Source of the DNA: Bacteroidota bacterium | GTDB taxonomy: Bacteria > Bacteroidota > Bacteroidia > Bacteroidales > VadinHA17 | Reading direction: 5' to 3' | Assembly: GCA_029552825.1 (NCBI GenBank) | Contig: JAKPDL010000109.1 | Span: forward strand, 1 to 37,458 | Length of the DNA: 37,458 bases | Shown: in pieces, positions 8,257-16,081 of the stretch | Layout of the letters: each line of letters opens with the position of its first letter | Numbering within the stretch: position 1 is the first letter of the stretch | Translations under genes and position numbers: made by a program | Notes under the pieces: generated by a model | Told to the model about the DNA's origin: nothing | Databases searched by the model: none | What the model saw: the letters and a program-made list of their open reading frames with translations, nothing else

Positions 8257-9345
8257 TCAGCTCCTGTATTTTATAATATTTGAAATAAACATATCGAAAA
8301 GGAAGGCTGTATCGGTTGGACCACCTGAAGCTTCGGGATGAAACTGGGTTGAAAAGTAAAGGCCTGATTTATGTTTCATTCCCTCATTGGTCATGTCGTT
8401 CAGGTTAATGAAAAAAGGCTCCCAGCCAGAAGGTAATGTATTGTTATCTACGGCGTAACCATGGTTTTGTGAAGTTATATATGCCCTGTTCGTTCCTGAC
8501 ATGATAACCGGCTGGTTGTGACTCCTGTGACCATACTTGAGTTTATAGGTGTCTGCACCTGAGGCAAGTGCCATAAGCTGGTTGCCCAGACATATTCCAA
8601 ATATGGGTTTATCTTCCTTCAGTGATTTCTTTATATTCTCAATTGTTACGGTACACATTTTCGGATTACCCGGGCCATTTGAAATGAATAGTCCGTCGTA
8701 CTCTTCATTGTGATAATCGTAGTCCCACGGAACCCTGATTACTGTGGTATCATACCGGAGCAGGGATCTTATTATGTTGTATTTGACACCACAGTCAATA
8801 AGAAGAATTTTCCACCTGCCATTTCCGTAAATCTTTTTTTCTTTTGTGCTCACTTCCTTTACCAGGTTTATCTGGTTCGGGTCAAAGAAATCAGTGCACT
8901 TATCCTCAATCTCTATTTTTCCTAGCATTGTACCTTTTTCCCTCAGTCGTTTGGTGAGAGCTCTGGTATCGATTCCGTAAATTCCCGGTATGTCATAATC
9001 TGCAAGCCAGTCGCCGAGGCTTTCTCTGGCATTCCAGTGGCTGTAATCAAAGGAATAATGTGAAACTATTAAGCCCGAGATATGAACCGAAGATGACTCG
9101 AAGTATTTAAGAAGTCCGTTTTCTTGTTCAGCCGGAGGGACTCCATAGTTCCCTACAAGAGGATAAGTGAGGCATAGAATCTGTCCCCGGTATGAGGGAT
9201 CGGTGAGGCTTTCAGGGTAACCTGTCATAGCAGTGTTGAACACCACCTCTCCTGAAGCCGGAACATCGGCTCCGAAAGAATTTCCTTCAAAAACGGTTCC
9301 GTCTTCCAGTATAAGCTTTGCTTTTTTGACTTTTTCTCTCTGCAT
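8257..9345 (-). CDS. carA: Carbamoyl-phosphate synthase small chain (glutaminase), eukaryote-like subtype
   Basis: A 362-residue class I glutamine amidotransferase subunit that hydrolyses glutamine and channels ammonia to CarB. The N-terminal CPSase-specific half has LEDGTVFEGNSFG and GEVVFNTAMTGYPESLTDP. The glutaminase half has the nucleophile C252 in GICLGNQ and the H336/E338 pair in FHPEAS, so the triad is complete. Segments such as DTRALTKRLREKGTMLGKIE (127-146) and QNHGYAVDNNTLPSGW resemble animal CPS1/CAD glutaminase domains closely, as the CarB here does. carA is not next to carB. It is separated by argR-argG-argH and transcribed toward argH. Its own promoter, with an ARG-box-like site and small leader hairpins, lies just upstream of the ATG. 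Confidence 0.97.
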   Translation of the reverse strand: MQREKVKKAKLILEDGTVFEGNSFGADVPASGEVVFNTAMTGYPESLTDPSYRGQILCLTYPLVGNYGVPPAEQENGLLKYFESSSVHISGLIVSHYSFDYSHWNARESLGDWLADYDIPGIYGIDTRALTKRLREKGTMLGKIEIEDKCTDFFDPNQINLVKEVSTKEKKIYGNGRWKILLIDCGVKYNIIRSLLRYDTTVIRVPWDYDYHNEEYDGLFISNGPGNPKMCTVTIENIKKSLKEDKPIFGICLGNQLMALASGADTYKLKYGHRSHNQPVIMSGTNRAYITSQNHGYAVDNNTLPSGWEPFFINLNDMTNEGMKHKSGLYFSTQFHPEASGGPTDTAFLFDMFISNIIKYRS

Positions 9346-9387
9346 CAGGTTTATTTGTTTATACCTGAATAATTATTTTTTATCAGG
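9345..9387 (-). promoter_or_regulatory. carA leader: ARG-box-like site and alternating inverted repeats
   Basis: TGAATAATTATTTT (plus strand, 9366-9379) matches the ARG-box core at 12 of 14 positions. It would lie about 5-18 bases past the transcription start predicted from the promoter at 9391-9420, a good place for a repressor. On the carA strand three short segments alternate: CCTGAT (9387-9382), TCAGGT (9368-9363) and ACCTGA (9350-9345). The middle one can pair with either neighbour. The third includes the A of the carA ATG, so the second pairing would cover the start of translation. The stems are only 5-6 bp. Function is inferred only. Confidence 0.35.
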
Positions 9388-9390
9388 GTG

Positions 9391-9420
9391 CAAAGATAGT
9401 CAAAACAGAAAAAGAGCAAA
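9391..9420 (-). promoter_or_regulatory. carA promoter, Bacteroidota type (TTTG-N18-TATCTTTG)
   Basis: Read on the minus strand, TTTG at 9420-9417 is followed after 18 bases by TATCTTTG at 9398-9391. This matches the Bacteroidota primary sigma factor consensus of a -33 TTTG and a -7 TAnnTTTG with about 19 bases between. The -7 element ends 45 bp before the carA ATG, giving a predicted leader of about 40 bases. Confidence 0.65.
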
Positions 9421-9677
9421 CCATGAAAACAGTAAAATACAAATTTAAGCTGATCCAAATGGGATATTAAAAAAAGAGAAGTCAGGTTAAAATCTTATTT
9501 AAGACTAAATATTTATAATTTATTTTCTTATTTTTATGCCCGGTTAAAATCTTTTTTTCTTGCAGGGAATAAGAAGAAAAACATTTCTTCTCTCTCTGAA
9601 GAAGTACAGGATTGGGGTATTAATGACAAAAAATATCAGTAATTAAATAGATTAATAAACAGTAAAATAATTGACTT
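9421..9677. other. Intergenic region with an AT-rich hairpin
   Basis: The carA-lipoprotein gap (9346-9677) is 332 bp. Its left part holds the carA promoter. The right part is AT-rich and contains one perfect hairpin: AGAAGAAA (9572-9579), loop AACA, TTTCTTCT (9584-9591). The stem is A/T-heavy and has no clean U-tract, so it is not called a terminator. No TAnnTTTG element was found before the gene at 9678. The only open frame (15 codons from 9423) is too short to call. Confidence 0.4.
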
Positions 9678-10502
9678 ATGAAAAAAGTTTTTCAGTTTTC
9701 AATAACAGTAATACTTGTTATTGCTCTGGTTAATATGTCATCGTGTAAAAGTAAGACTGGTGCGGAGAAGCAGGTAAAGGAGCAGAAAGAGAAAGAACAG
9801 GTTGAAACAATCAAACAGGAAATTGAAAAGAATGTCTATCCTTTACCAACATCTGCTGAAGTCATTAAGATGCTCACAGAACTTGAGGTAGGGTACATAA
9901 TAGGAATATCGAATCCTCCTTCAAATGCCAAGAAATATATTCAGAGCTCAGCAAAGGCCATCAACATTGGAGTATTTGGTGCCGACCTCAGCTATGCAAC
10001 GCTGTACAATATGCAGCAGGATGTAAATGATTATCTCGATGCCATAAGAGTTCTGGCAAATTCCCTTAATATGTCGAGAATTTATGATACAAAGCTTTAT
10101 GACAGTATTAAGGTGAATTTTGACAACAGGGATAAACTCGTTAAGATTCTTACCGATGCGTTCAATGAGACATATCAATATCTGAGTGAGAATGAGCAGC
10201 AGAACCTTGCTCTGCTTGTTGTGGGGGGTGCGTGGGTTGAAGGCATGTATCTTACCACTCATGTTTCTGAGGCTGCGTATAATGTAGCAGGTATATCACG
10301 GGTTCTGCTCGAACAGAAGAAATCCTTTGAACTTTATCTGGATATAACAAAACCATATCTGGATGATCCTATGATAGGCGATTTTGTTAAGCTTCTTGAG
10401 CCCATCAAAAAAGTTTATGAAGGATTATCAACGAGTCTGACTGAGAAAGACATAAAGGATATAACGGAAGCAATTACGGTAATCAGGGAGAAGATAATTT
10501 AA
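9678..10502 (+). CDS. Predicted lipoprotein of unknown function
   Basis: A 274-residue protein not assigned to a named family. Residues 1-22 form a signal peptide ending in the lipobox MSSC, with C23 the likely lipidated residue. A short lysine/glutamate-rich stretch (about 25-52) looks like a flexible or coiled linker after the lipid anchor. The rest is mostly helical and contains LALLVVGGAWVEGMYLTTHV around residues 175-194 and a C-terminal helical region ending ITEAITVIREKI. Its composition resembles conserved helical lipoproteins I have seen in Bacteroidales, but I cannot give a function. It is presumably held in the outer or inner membrane facing the periplasm. It stands alone: carA is divergent on one side and the ABC transporter starts 118 bp downstream. 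Confidence 0.75.
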   Translation: MKKVFQFSITVILVIALVNMSSCKSKTGAEKQVKEQKEKEQVETIKQEIEKNVYPLPTSAEVIKMLTELEVGYIIGISNPPSNAKKYIQSSAKAINIGVFGADLSYATLYNMQQDVNDYLDAIRVLANSLNMSRIYDTKLYDSIKVNFDNRDKLVKILTDAFNETYQYLSENEQQNLALLVVGGAWVEGMYLTTHVSEAAYNVAGISRVLLEQKKSFELYLDITKPYLDDPMIGDFVKLLEPIKKVYEGLSTSLTEKDIKDITEAITVIREKII

Positions 10503-10512
10503 AAGCAGAGTT

Positions 10513-10551
10513 CCGTTTACTCCGGAGTGAGCCAGGATTCCCGAGAAACGG
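10513..10551. other. Imperfect stem-loop after the lipoprotein gene
   Basis: CCGTTT (10513-10518) can pair with AAACGG (10546-10551). Inside lies the perfect 10-bp palindrome ACTCCGGAGT (10519-10528). There is no U-tract after the outer stem. It may weakly terminate the lipoprotein transcript or be chance. Confidence 0.25.
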
Positions 10552-10620
10552 TATGAAACTATTTTAGCCGCAGAGGGGATTAACTTAAAATAGAGCTGGA
10601 TTCAATTATAAATTGCCTCG

Positions 10621-13600
10621 ATGAGGGAATCTGTATTACTTGCACTGATTCACATCTTTGCAATAATTTCCACAGTAAATCCCGGTGGAATAACTTCACG
10701 GGGCAAAAAGATTTTACGCGGTTATCTCCGGAGGTATCTTAACCGGGAACTTGAAGAGGAGTATTTTTCCCTTTTTGAGAATAATCTTGAGTTTTATTCA
10801 AATGAGTTAAAGAATATTGACCGAAGCGATCTTGCTGAGGAAGATTCACTCATAACATTCCAGATAACAAATATCTGCCGTCAGATAAAAAAGAACCTCT
10901 TTCTGGAGGAGAGGATGATTGTTTTTCTGCAGCTCCTCGAATTTACTTTTGAGGATGGTCAGATTTCGCCACAGGAAAATACCATAATCAATATTGTTGC
11001 CAGGACTTTCAACATAAGCAGGAAGGAATATGATAATGCCTATGCTTTCATGATAGGGCGGCAATACGATAAGGTATCACCCGACTGCATGCTCGTTATT
11101 GAAAGTGATAATCCACATTATCGTTCGCAACAGGAATATGCCAGTTATCCCCTGTGGAAGCATATGTACATAAGAGGGTTCAGGGGGAGTCTTTTTGTGC
11201 TTCATATAGAGAGTACAGGTTCACTTATCTTTACATATGATGGTCCTCTGCCCCTTTATTTCAAAGGCAGGGATATTATTGCCTGCAGGCCTTACCTTCT
11301 GGAGAGAGGTGTAAATATCAAAGGGCCGGGTATCGAACCGATTTATTATTCAAAGGTATACAAGGCGTTTCTCATTGATGAATTCCGCGAAAGAGTAGTT
11401 TTTGAAGGTTGTAACATTGAATACAGATTCAAAAACTCAGAAAACGGCATCAAGCCAATGAATTTCAGGCTTGAATCGGGGAACCTGGTTGGTATAATGG
11501 GCAGCAGCGGAGTGGGTAAAACAACACTGCTGAATATTCTTCACGGGAAAATAAAGCCAGAAAAAGGACATATTTATATTAACGGTTACGATATTTACAA
11601 AGATTCCGAACATCTCAAAGGTCTTATAGGATATGTGCCGCAGGACGATCTTTTGATTGAAGAACTTACTGTATATCAGAATCTTTATTTCAATGCCAGG
11701 CTATGTTTCGGGGATTATACTGAGGAGCGTTTACATGAGATAGTAGTGAAAATACTCACGGATCTCGATCTGATAGAAATCAAAGATCTGCAGGTTGGAG
11801 ATTTGCTTAACAAGAAAGTGAGCGGAGGGCAGCGTAAAAGGCTCAATATAGCACTTGAGCTGATGAGGGAACCTGCGGTACTTTTCGTTGATGAGCCAAC
11901 CTCAGGCCTCTCTTCACAGGATTCGCATAATGTAATGATGCTGCTTCGCAAACAGGCTCTGTCGGGTAAGCTGGTCATTGTCAATATTCATCAGCCCTCA
12001 TCCGACATTCTGAAGATGTTCGACAGACTGTGGATTCTCGACAGGGGAGGGTACATGATTTATGACGGCGACCCTGTTGAAGCCCTGGTCTATTTCAAAA
12101 CTGAAACCTCACAGGCCAACGCGGCAGAAAGCGAATGTCCGAGCTGCGGTAATATCGATACTGATAATATCCTCGAAATTATTGAGGTTAAAACAATAGA
12201 TGATAGCGGCTATCCGGGAAAGGAGAGACAGGTTACACCTGTTGAATGGTACGAGAAGTACAAGAGGAAGATGATGCCTTCCTGCTCTTCTCCCCCACAA
12301 AAGCTCACTCTTCCGAAAAGTAACTTCAAAGTGCCGGGAAGAGCCTACCAGATAAGAACATTTATTAAAAGAAACCTCCTGCGAAAGCTTGCCGACAAGC
12401 AATATATGATACTGAACCTTGCAGAGGCTCCACTGCTAGCTTTCATACTGGGATATTTTTCCAAATATACGCTCGATTCAGGTTACACTTTTGCAGACAA
12501 TAGAAACTATCCGGTTTTTCTTTTCATGGCAGTTGTGGTTGCATTGTTTCTGGGTCTGATGGTCAGTGCTGAGGAAATATTCAAGGACCGTAAAATACTT
12601 GTACGTGAAAAGTTTCTGAATATCAGCCGGTTAAGCTATCTGATCTCAAAAGTGGGCTTTCTTTTCGTTCTTTCAGCCCTGCAATCGTTACTGTTTCTGG
12701 CAGTTGCCAGCCTTGTACTCGAAATCAGGGGCATGTTCTGGCAACAATGGCTTATCCTTTTTAGCACAGCATGTTATGGGAATCTTCTGGGGCTGAATAT
12801 ATCATCGGGTATGAGAACAGTTGTAAGCATTTACATACTCATTCCTCTGATACTTGTCCCTCAGCTCCTTCTGGGTGGAGCAATGATAAGATTTGATGAT
12901 ATTCATAAATCGCTGACAAACAGAGAATACGTGCCGATGATAGGCGACCTTATGGGTACACGCTGGGCATACGAGGCAATAATGGTGGAGGGATATAAAG
13001 GGAACAGGTACATAAAACCGACATTCAAGTACAATCTCGAAATAGAACAGAACAACTATTACAAAGATGAACTCATCAGAAATCTGAAAAATGAAATAAT
13101 AAATTATATCCTTCAGAGAAAAAACAAAAATGCCGGGGATAAAGAGGTGATTGAAAAAAAGCTGAATATCCTTAAATATCATGTTAACCAGTTGAGTGAT
13201 ATAACCGGAATTAAACCAGGAGAATGGGTTAATTCGCTTAATTATAGTGATTTCAATGAGAGGGTTGCTGATTCTCTGGAAGTATTCTTCGGCGAGGTAC
13301 AGAAGTATTTTATTAATGAAAACAAATACTATTTCAGGTTGAAATATGAGACTGAAAAGAAAATAGCTGAAAGTCTCGGGAATGAAGATGCGAGTAAACT
13401 TGCTGAGAAGTACAACAATTCCAGGCTTGAAGATATTGTACTCAATCAGACAGGGTTACTTGAAGAGCGACCATATATCATTTTGAAGAACCGATTTGTA
13501 CAGAAGTCCACTCCCATTTACATGAAGCCAACTTCAAAATGGGGCAGGTCCCACTTTTTTGCTCCATACAAACAGCTTGGAAATTTAAAAATTGATACAC

Positions 13601-13749
13601 TATTTTTTAATATAGCATTTATCTGGTTAATGACTGGTCTCTTCTTTCTGACTCTCTATTACAATCTGCTGTACAGATTTATTGAATTTCTTGAAAGACA
13701 GAGATTTCCGTTCTGGAGAAAGTTCGGAAGGCAACTTCTTGGCTGGTAG
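10621..13749 (+). CDS. ABCG-like transporter with N-terminal TerB-like region
   Basis: A 1042-residue single-chain half transporter. Residues ~85-140 (FLEERMIVFLQLLEFTFEDG onward) look like a TerB-type helical domain. Residues ~160-265 are a beta-rich segment I cannot name; it could be a divergent FHA-like domain. The ATPase follows: Walker A GSSGVGKT (294-301), signature SGGQ (401-404), Walker B LFVDE (421-425) and switch His457. A linker contains CPSC (C506, C509), a lone half zinc site. The membrane part has hydrophobic segments at about 596-616, 633-655, 672-702 and 710-757, then a ~230-residue charged region and a final segment at ~995-1016, which recalls the long extracellular loop before the last helix of ABCG proteins. 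The substrate is unknown. The stop codon overlaps the AGGAGG upstream of ksgA. Confidence 0.85.
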   Translation: MRESVLLALIHIFAIISTVNPGGITSRGKKILRGYLRRYLNRELEEEYFSLFENNLEFYSNELKNIDRSDLAEEDSLITFQITNICRQIKKNLFLEERMIVFLQLLEFTFEDGQISPQENTIINIVARTFNISRKEYDNAYAFMIGRQYDKVSPDCMLVIESDNPHYRSQQEYASYPLWKHMYIRGFRGSLFVLHIESTGSLIFTYDGPLPLYFKGRDIIACRPYLLERGVNIKGPGIEPIYYSKVYKAFLIDEFRERVVFEGCNIEYRFKNSENGIKPMNFRLESGNLVGIMGSSGVGKTTLLNILHGKIKPEKGHIYINGYDIYKDSEHLKGLIGYVPQDDLLIEELTVYQNLYFNARLCFGDYTEERLHEIVVKILTDLDLIEIKDLQVGDLLNKKVSGGQRKRLNIALELMREPAVLFVDEPTSGLSSQDSHNVMMLLRKQALSGKLVIVNIHQPSSDILKMFDRLWILDRGGYMIYDGDPVEALVYFKTETSQANAAESECPSCGNIDTDNILEIIEVKTIDDSGYPGKERQVTPVEWYEKYKRKMMPSCSSPPQKLTLPKSNFKVPGRAYQIRTFIKRNLLRKLADKQYMILNLAEAPLLAFILGYFSKYTLDSGYTFADNRNYPVFLFMAVVVALFLGLMVSAEEIFKDRKILVREKFLNISRLSYLISKVGFLFVLSALQSLLFLAVASLVLEIRGMFWQQWLILFSTACYGNLLGLNISSGMRTVVSIYILIPLILVPQLLLGGAMIRFDDIHKSLTNREYVPMIGDLMGTRWAYEAIMVEGYKGNRYIKPTFKYNLEIEQNNYYKDELIRNLKNEIINYILQRKNKNAGDKEVIEKKLNILKYHVNQLSDITGIKPGEWVNSLNYSDFNERVADSLEVFFGEVQKYFINENKYYFRLKYETEKKIAESLGNEDASKLAEKYNNSRLEDIVLNQTGLLEERPYIILKNRFVQKSTPIYMKPTSKWGRSHFFAPYKQLGNLKIDTLFFNIAFIWLMTGLFFLTLYYNLLYRFIEFLERQRFPFWRKFGRQLLGW

Positions 13750-13778
13750 GAGGTTTATCACCGTTGATTTTTATCCTG

Positions 13779-14558
13779 ATGAGGGGGGTAAGACCAAAAA
13801 AAAGATTCAGTCAGCATTTTCTGAAAGACGAGGGAGTAGCCCGCAGGGTATCGGAATCTCTGCTGGGAGAAGGTTGTGATTCAGTACTGGAGATTGGTCC
13901 GGGAACAGGAATGCTTACCGGGTTTCTTCTTAAAAGGGGCTTCAGCGATTTCAGGGTTGTTGAAATAGACAGAGACTCTGTTGAATATCTTAAAAAGAAC
14001 TTGCCCAATCTTGGTAACAATATCATTGAAGGTGATTTCCTGAAGCTTGACCTTGATATTTTTCCCGGAACTATTGCGATAGTGGGAAATTTTCCATATG
14101 GTATTTCTGCGCCGATACTTTTCAGGGTATTAAAATATCGTCACAAAGTGAAGGAGTTGACCGGGATGTTTCAGCATGAAGTAGCTCAGAGGATATGTGC
14201 CGGACCGGGTTCCAGAACCTATGGAATATTGAGTGTACTTATACAAGCCTATTATGCTGCAGAGTATCTGTTCACGGTTTCGGAATATGCATTTTCTCCG
14301 CCGCCGAAAGTAAAATCAGGAGTGATACGTCTGAGAAGAAACAACATTAATAAGCTTGATTGTGACGAAGAATTGTTTTTCAGGGTTGTAAAAGTCGCTT
14401 TCAACCAGAGAAGGAAAATTCTGAGAAATTCCATCAGGGCATCTTTCAGGCTTTTATCAGAAGATAACCCGGTACTTTCGTTGCGTCCCGAACAGCTAGC
14501 GGTGCAGCAGTTTGTTGATTTAACGGGCTGGATTGCGGAGAATGCACTTTTAGAATGA
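13779..14558 (+). CDS. rsmA: 16S rRNA (adenine1518/1519-N6)-dimethyltransferase RsmA/KsgA
   Basis: A 259-residue SAM-dependent enzyme that dimethylates two adjacent adenines in the 3' terminal hairpin of 16S rRNA during small-subunit assembly. Family marks are RPKKRFSQHFLKD (5-17), the SAM motif EIGPGTG (38-44), VVEID (60-64), GDFLKLD, and the catalytic NFPY (104-107), followed by SPPPKVKSGVI. The ATG at 13779 gives the usual MRGVRPKK start. A TTG at 13764 is better spaced (10 bases) from the AGGAGG at 13748-13753 and would add five hydrophobic residues, so the start is not fully settled. It follows the ABC transporter by 29 bp and overlaps the convergent permease gene by 9 bp at its stop. 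Confidence 0.96.
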   Translation: MRGVRPKKRFSQHFLKDEGVARRVSESLLGEGCDSVLEIGPGTGMLTGFLLKRGFSDFRVVEIDRDSVEYLKKNLPNLGNNIIEGDFLKLDLDIFPGTIAIVGNFPYGISAPILFRVLKYRHKVKELTGMFQHEVAQRICAGPGSRTYGILSVLIQAYYAAEYLFTVSEYAFSPPPKVKSGVIRLRRNNINKLDCDEELFFRVVKVAFNQRRKILRNSIRASFRLLSEDNPVLSLRPEQLAVQQFVDLTGWIAENALLE

Positions 14559-15830
14559 GTAACCTATTGCCTCCACAGGGTTCATCCGGGCAGCTGTATA
14601 TGCAGGAGCATACCCTGCAACCACACCTATTGTACCCGATATAAATATTGCGAGCAGGATATTTTTGACAGTCAGGAACATATTAAGCTCATACAGGTAA
14701 TTTATGCCGAGAGTCCCAATAAATACAAACAGGATTCCGAGAAGGCCTCCCAGAACAGACAGGATTACAGATTCAGTAAGGAACTGAAGGAGTATAAAGG
14801 ATCTTTTTGCCCCGAGTGCTTTCTGTATTCCTATAATATTTGTTCTTTCTTTAACTGATACGAACATGATGTTTGCTACACCGAATCCGCCCACCAGGAT
14901 GGCAAAGCCACCTATAAACCATCCGCCTGCATTTATACCTGCAAAAACCGCTTTGAATCCTTCAGTTAGAAGACTTGCCCTGTTTACCGAAAAATTGTTT
15001 ATCTCCCCCGGCCTGAGTCTTCGGGCAGCTCTCAGAATCATTACTGCTTCATCAGAGAGCTCTTCGATTGCAACACCCGGGCGTGCCTTAATCATAAGCT
15101 GTGTTTCAGCATTCCTGCGACGAAGATTAATAAATGTTTTTCCAAAATTCAGAGGTACAATTGTTATCTCATCCATCCCGCTGTCACTTATTCCACCCTT
15201 TCCTTCTTTCTTAATGACACCTATTACAGTTGCCCTGTGCTGCCCGATAGTAATCTCTTTGCCCACAGGGTTGCTCTTTTCAAAAAGGCGCTCGGCAACC
15301 TCTGCACCAATTATTGCGACATTCTTACCTGAAGAGGCTTCGTATAAAGAAAAATACCTGCCTTTCTCGATTTCAAAACTTCTGATATCCTTGATTTCAT
15401 AAGTGGCTGCACCCACCAGAGCCTCACTTATTGAGTTCTTGTTGTATTTAATCGTTGCAGGCTGAAAAACCACAAAACTTGCCGACTGACTTTTTGTAGA
15501 TTTTCTGGTAATAGCCTCAAAATCTTCAACCGATACTGCAGGCCATCGAATAATGTCCCACCAGTTGAGATCTGGATCGAACGACCATGGAAATTTTTGA
15601 ACATATATTACATTATCACCCAATGTTGAGATACTGTCTCTTATTGATTTTTCCATCCAGTCAAGAACAGTGAAAACAGAAATTATACAGAATATTCCAA
15701 TTGTTATGCCAAAAAGAGAGAGGAAAGTTCTGAGTTTGTTCACATAAATAGAACTGAAGGCGAAAGATATGCCTTCGTATATCAGTTGAAGCAAGGTTCC
15801 TGCAGCAGTTTTTTTGTGTTTTTCCTGCAT
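14550..15830 (-). CDS. MacB/FtsX-type ABC transporter permease
   Basis: A 426-residue inner-membrane permease of the MacB family without its own ATPase. It has the expected layout: a first membrane helix at ~38-58 (SLFGITIGIFCIISVFTVLD), a periplasmic MacB-PCD-like domain (~60-290) beginning with SISTLGDNVIYVQ, then three C-terminal helices from ~300, with the FtsX-type segment NIMFVSVKERTNIIGIQKAL and the C-terminal AARMNPVEAI. Such proteins transmit force across the membrane to export peptides, drugs or lipoproteins together with an ATPase and often a periplasmic adaptor. No partner gene is adjacent, so the substrate is unknown. The 3' end overlaps ksgA by 9 bp. A TATCTTTG promoter element lies 17 bp upstream of the start. 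Confidence 0.88.
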   Translation of the reverse strand: MQEKHKKTAAGTLLQLIYEGISFAFSSIYVNKLRTFLSLFGITIGIFCIISVFTVLDWMEKSIRDSISTLGDNVIYVQKFPWSFDPDLNWWDIIRWPAVSVEDFEAITRKSTKSQSASFVVFQPATIKYNKNSISEALVGAATYEIKDIRSFEIEKGRYFSLYEASSGKNVAIIGAEVAERLFEKSNPVGKEITIGQHRATVIGVIKKEGKGGISDSGMDEITIVPLNFGKTFINLRRRNAETQLMIKARPGVAIEELSDEAVMILRAARRLRPGEINNFSVNRASLLTEGFKAVFAGINAGGWFIGGFAILVGGFGVANIMFVSVKERTNIIGIQKALGAKRSFILLQFLTESVILSVLGGLLGILFVFIGTLGINYLYELNMFLTVKNILLAIFISGTIGVVAGYAPAYTAARMNPVEAIGYSF

Positions 15831-15847
15831 AAGTTTCTGGAAAGACC

Positions 15848-15855
15848 CAAAGATA
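15848..15855 (-). promoter_or_regulatory. -7 promoter element (TATCTTTG) for the MacB-type gene
   Basis: TATCTTTG on the minus strand fits the Bacteroidota -7 consensus TAnnTTTG exactly and lies 17 bp upstream of the permease ATG. No TTTG is present at the expected -33 distance, so only half the promoter is supported. The rest of the 15831-16081 gap shows no clear signal for purH. Confidence 0.35.
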
Positions 15856-16081
15856 ATAAATTCATGGTTTTCTATTTCTAATCCTGCGGAAATATCCAGA
15901 ATTCAGTCAGATATTTCCTTAAAAAGATGGCTTATAATTGGTTTATGCTCTCAAATGTTTGCCATTTCAGGATGAGAAAGACAGAATATCTAAATTATTG
16001 AGATATTATTGAGTATATTGAAAATTTATCTATTTTTATCGCTCTTAGGGGACAAGATTTTCAAAACATAAATTTCAGATA

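Noticed and set aside
8239-8265. ACAGG...CCTGT with the inner palindrome CTGAAGTTCAG at the argH-carA junction, considered as a bidirectional terminator
   Set aside because: The outer arms are 5 bp, the inner palindrome has only a one-base centre, most of the span overlaps the carA end, and there is no clear U-tract on either strand.
9423-9470. 15-codon open frame in the carA upstream gap, considered as a leader peptide
   Set aside because: It is on the opposite strand to carA, ends before any attenuator-like structure, and has no arginine codons.
14866-15402. 178-codon open frame on the plus strand opposite the MacB-type permease
   Set aside because: It is the antisense shadow of a conserved membrane protein. 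Its Pro/Ser/Ile-rich composition mirrors the hydrophobic codons on the other strand.
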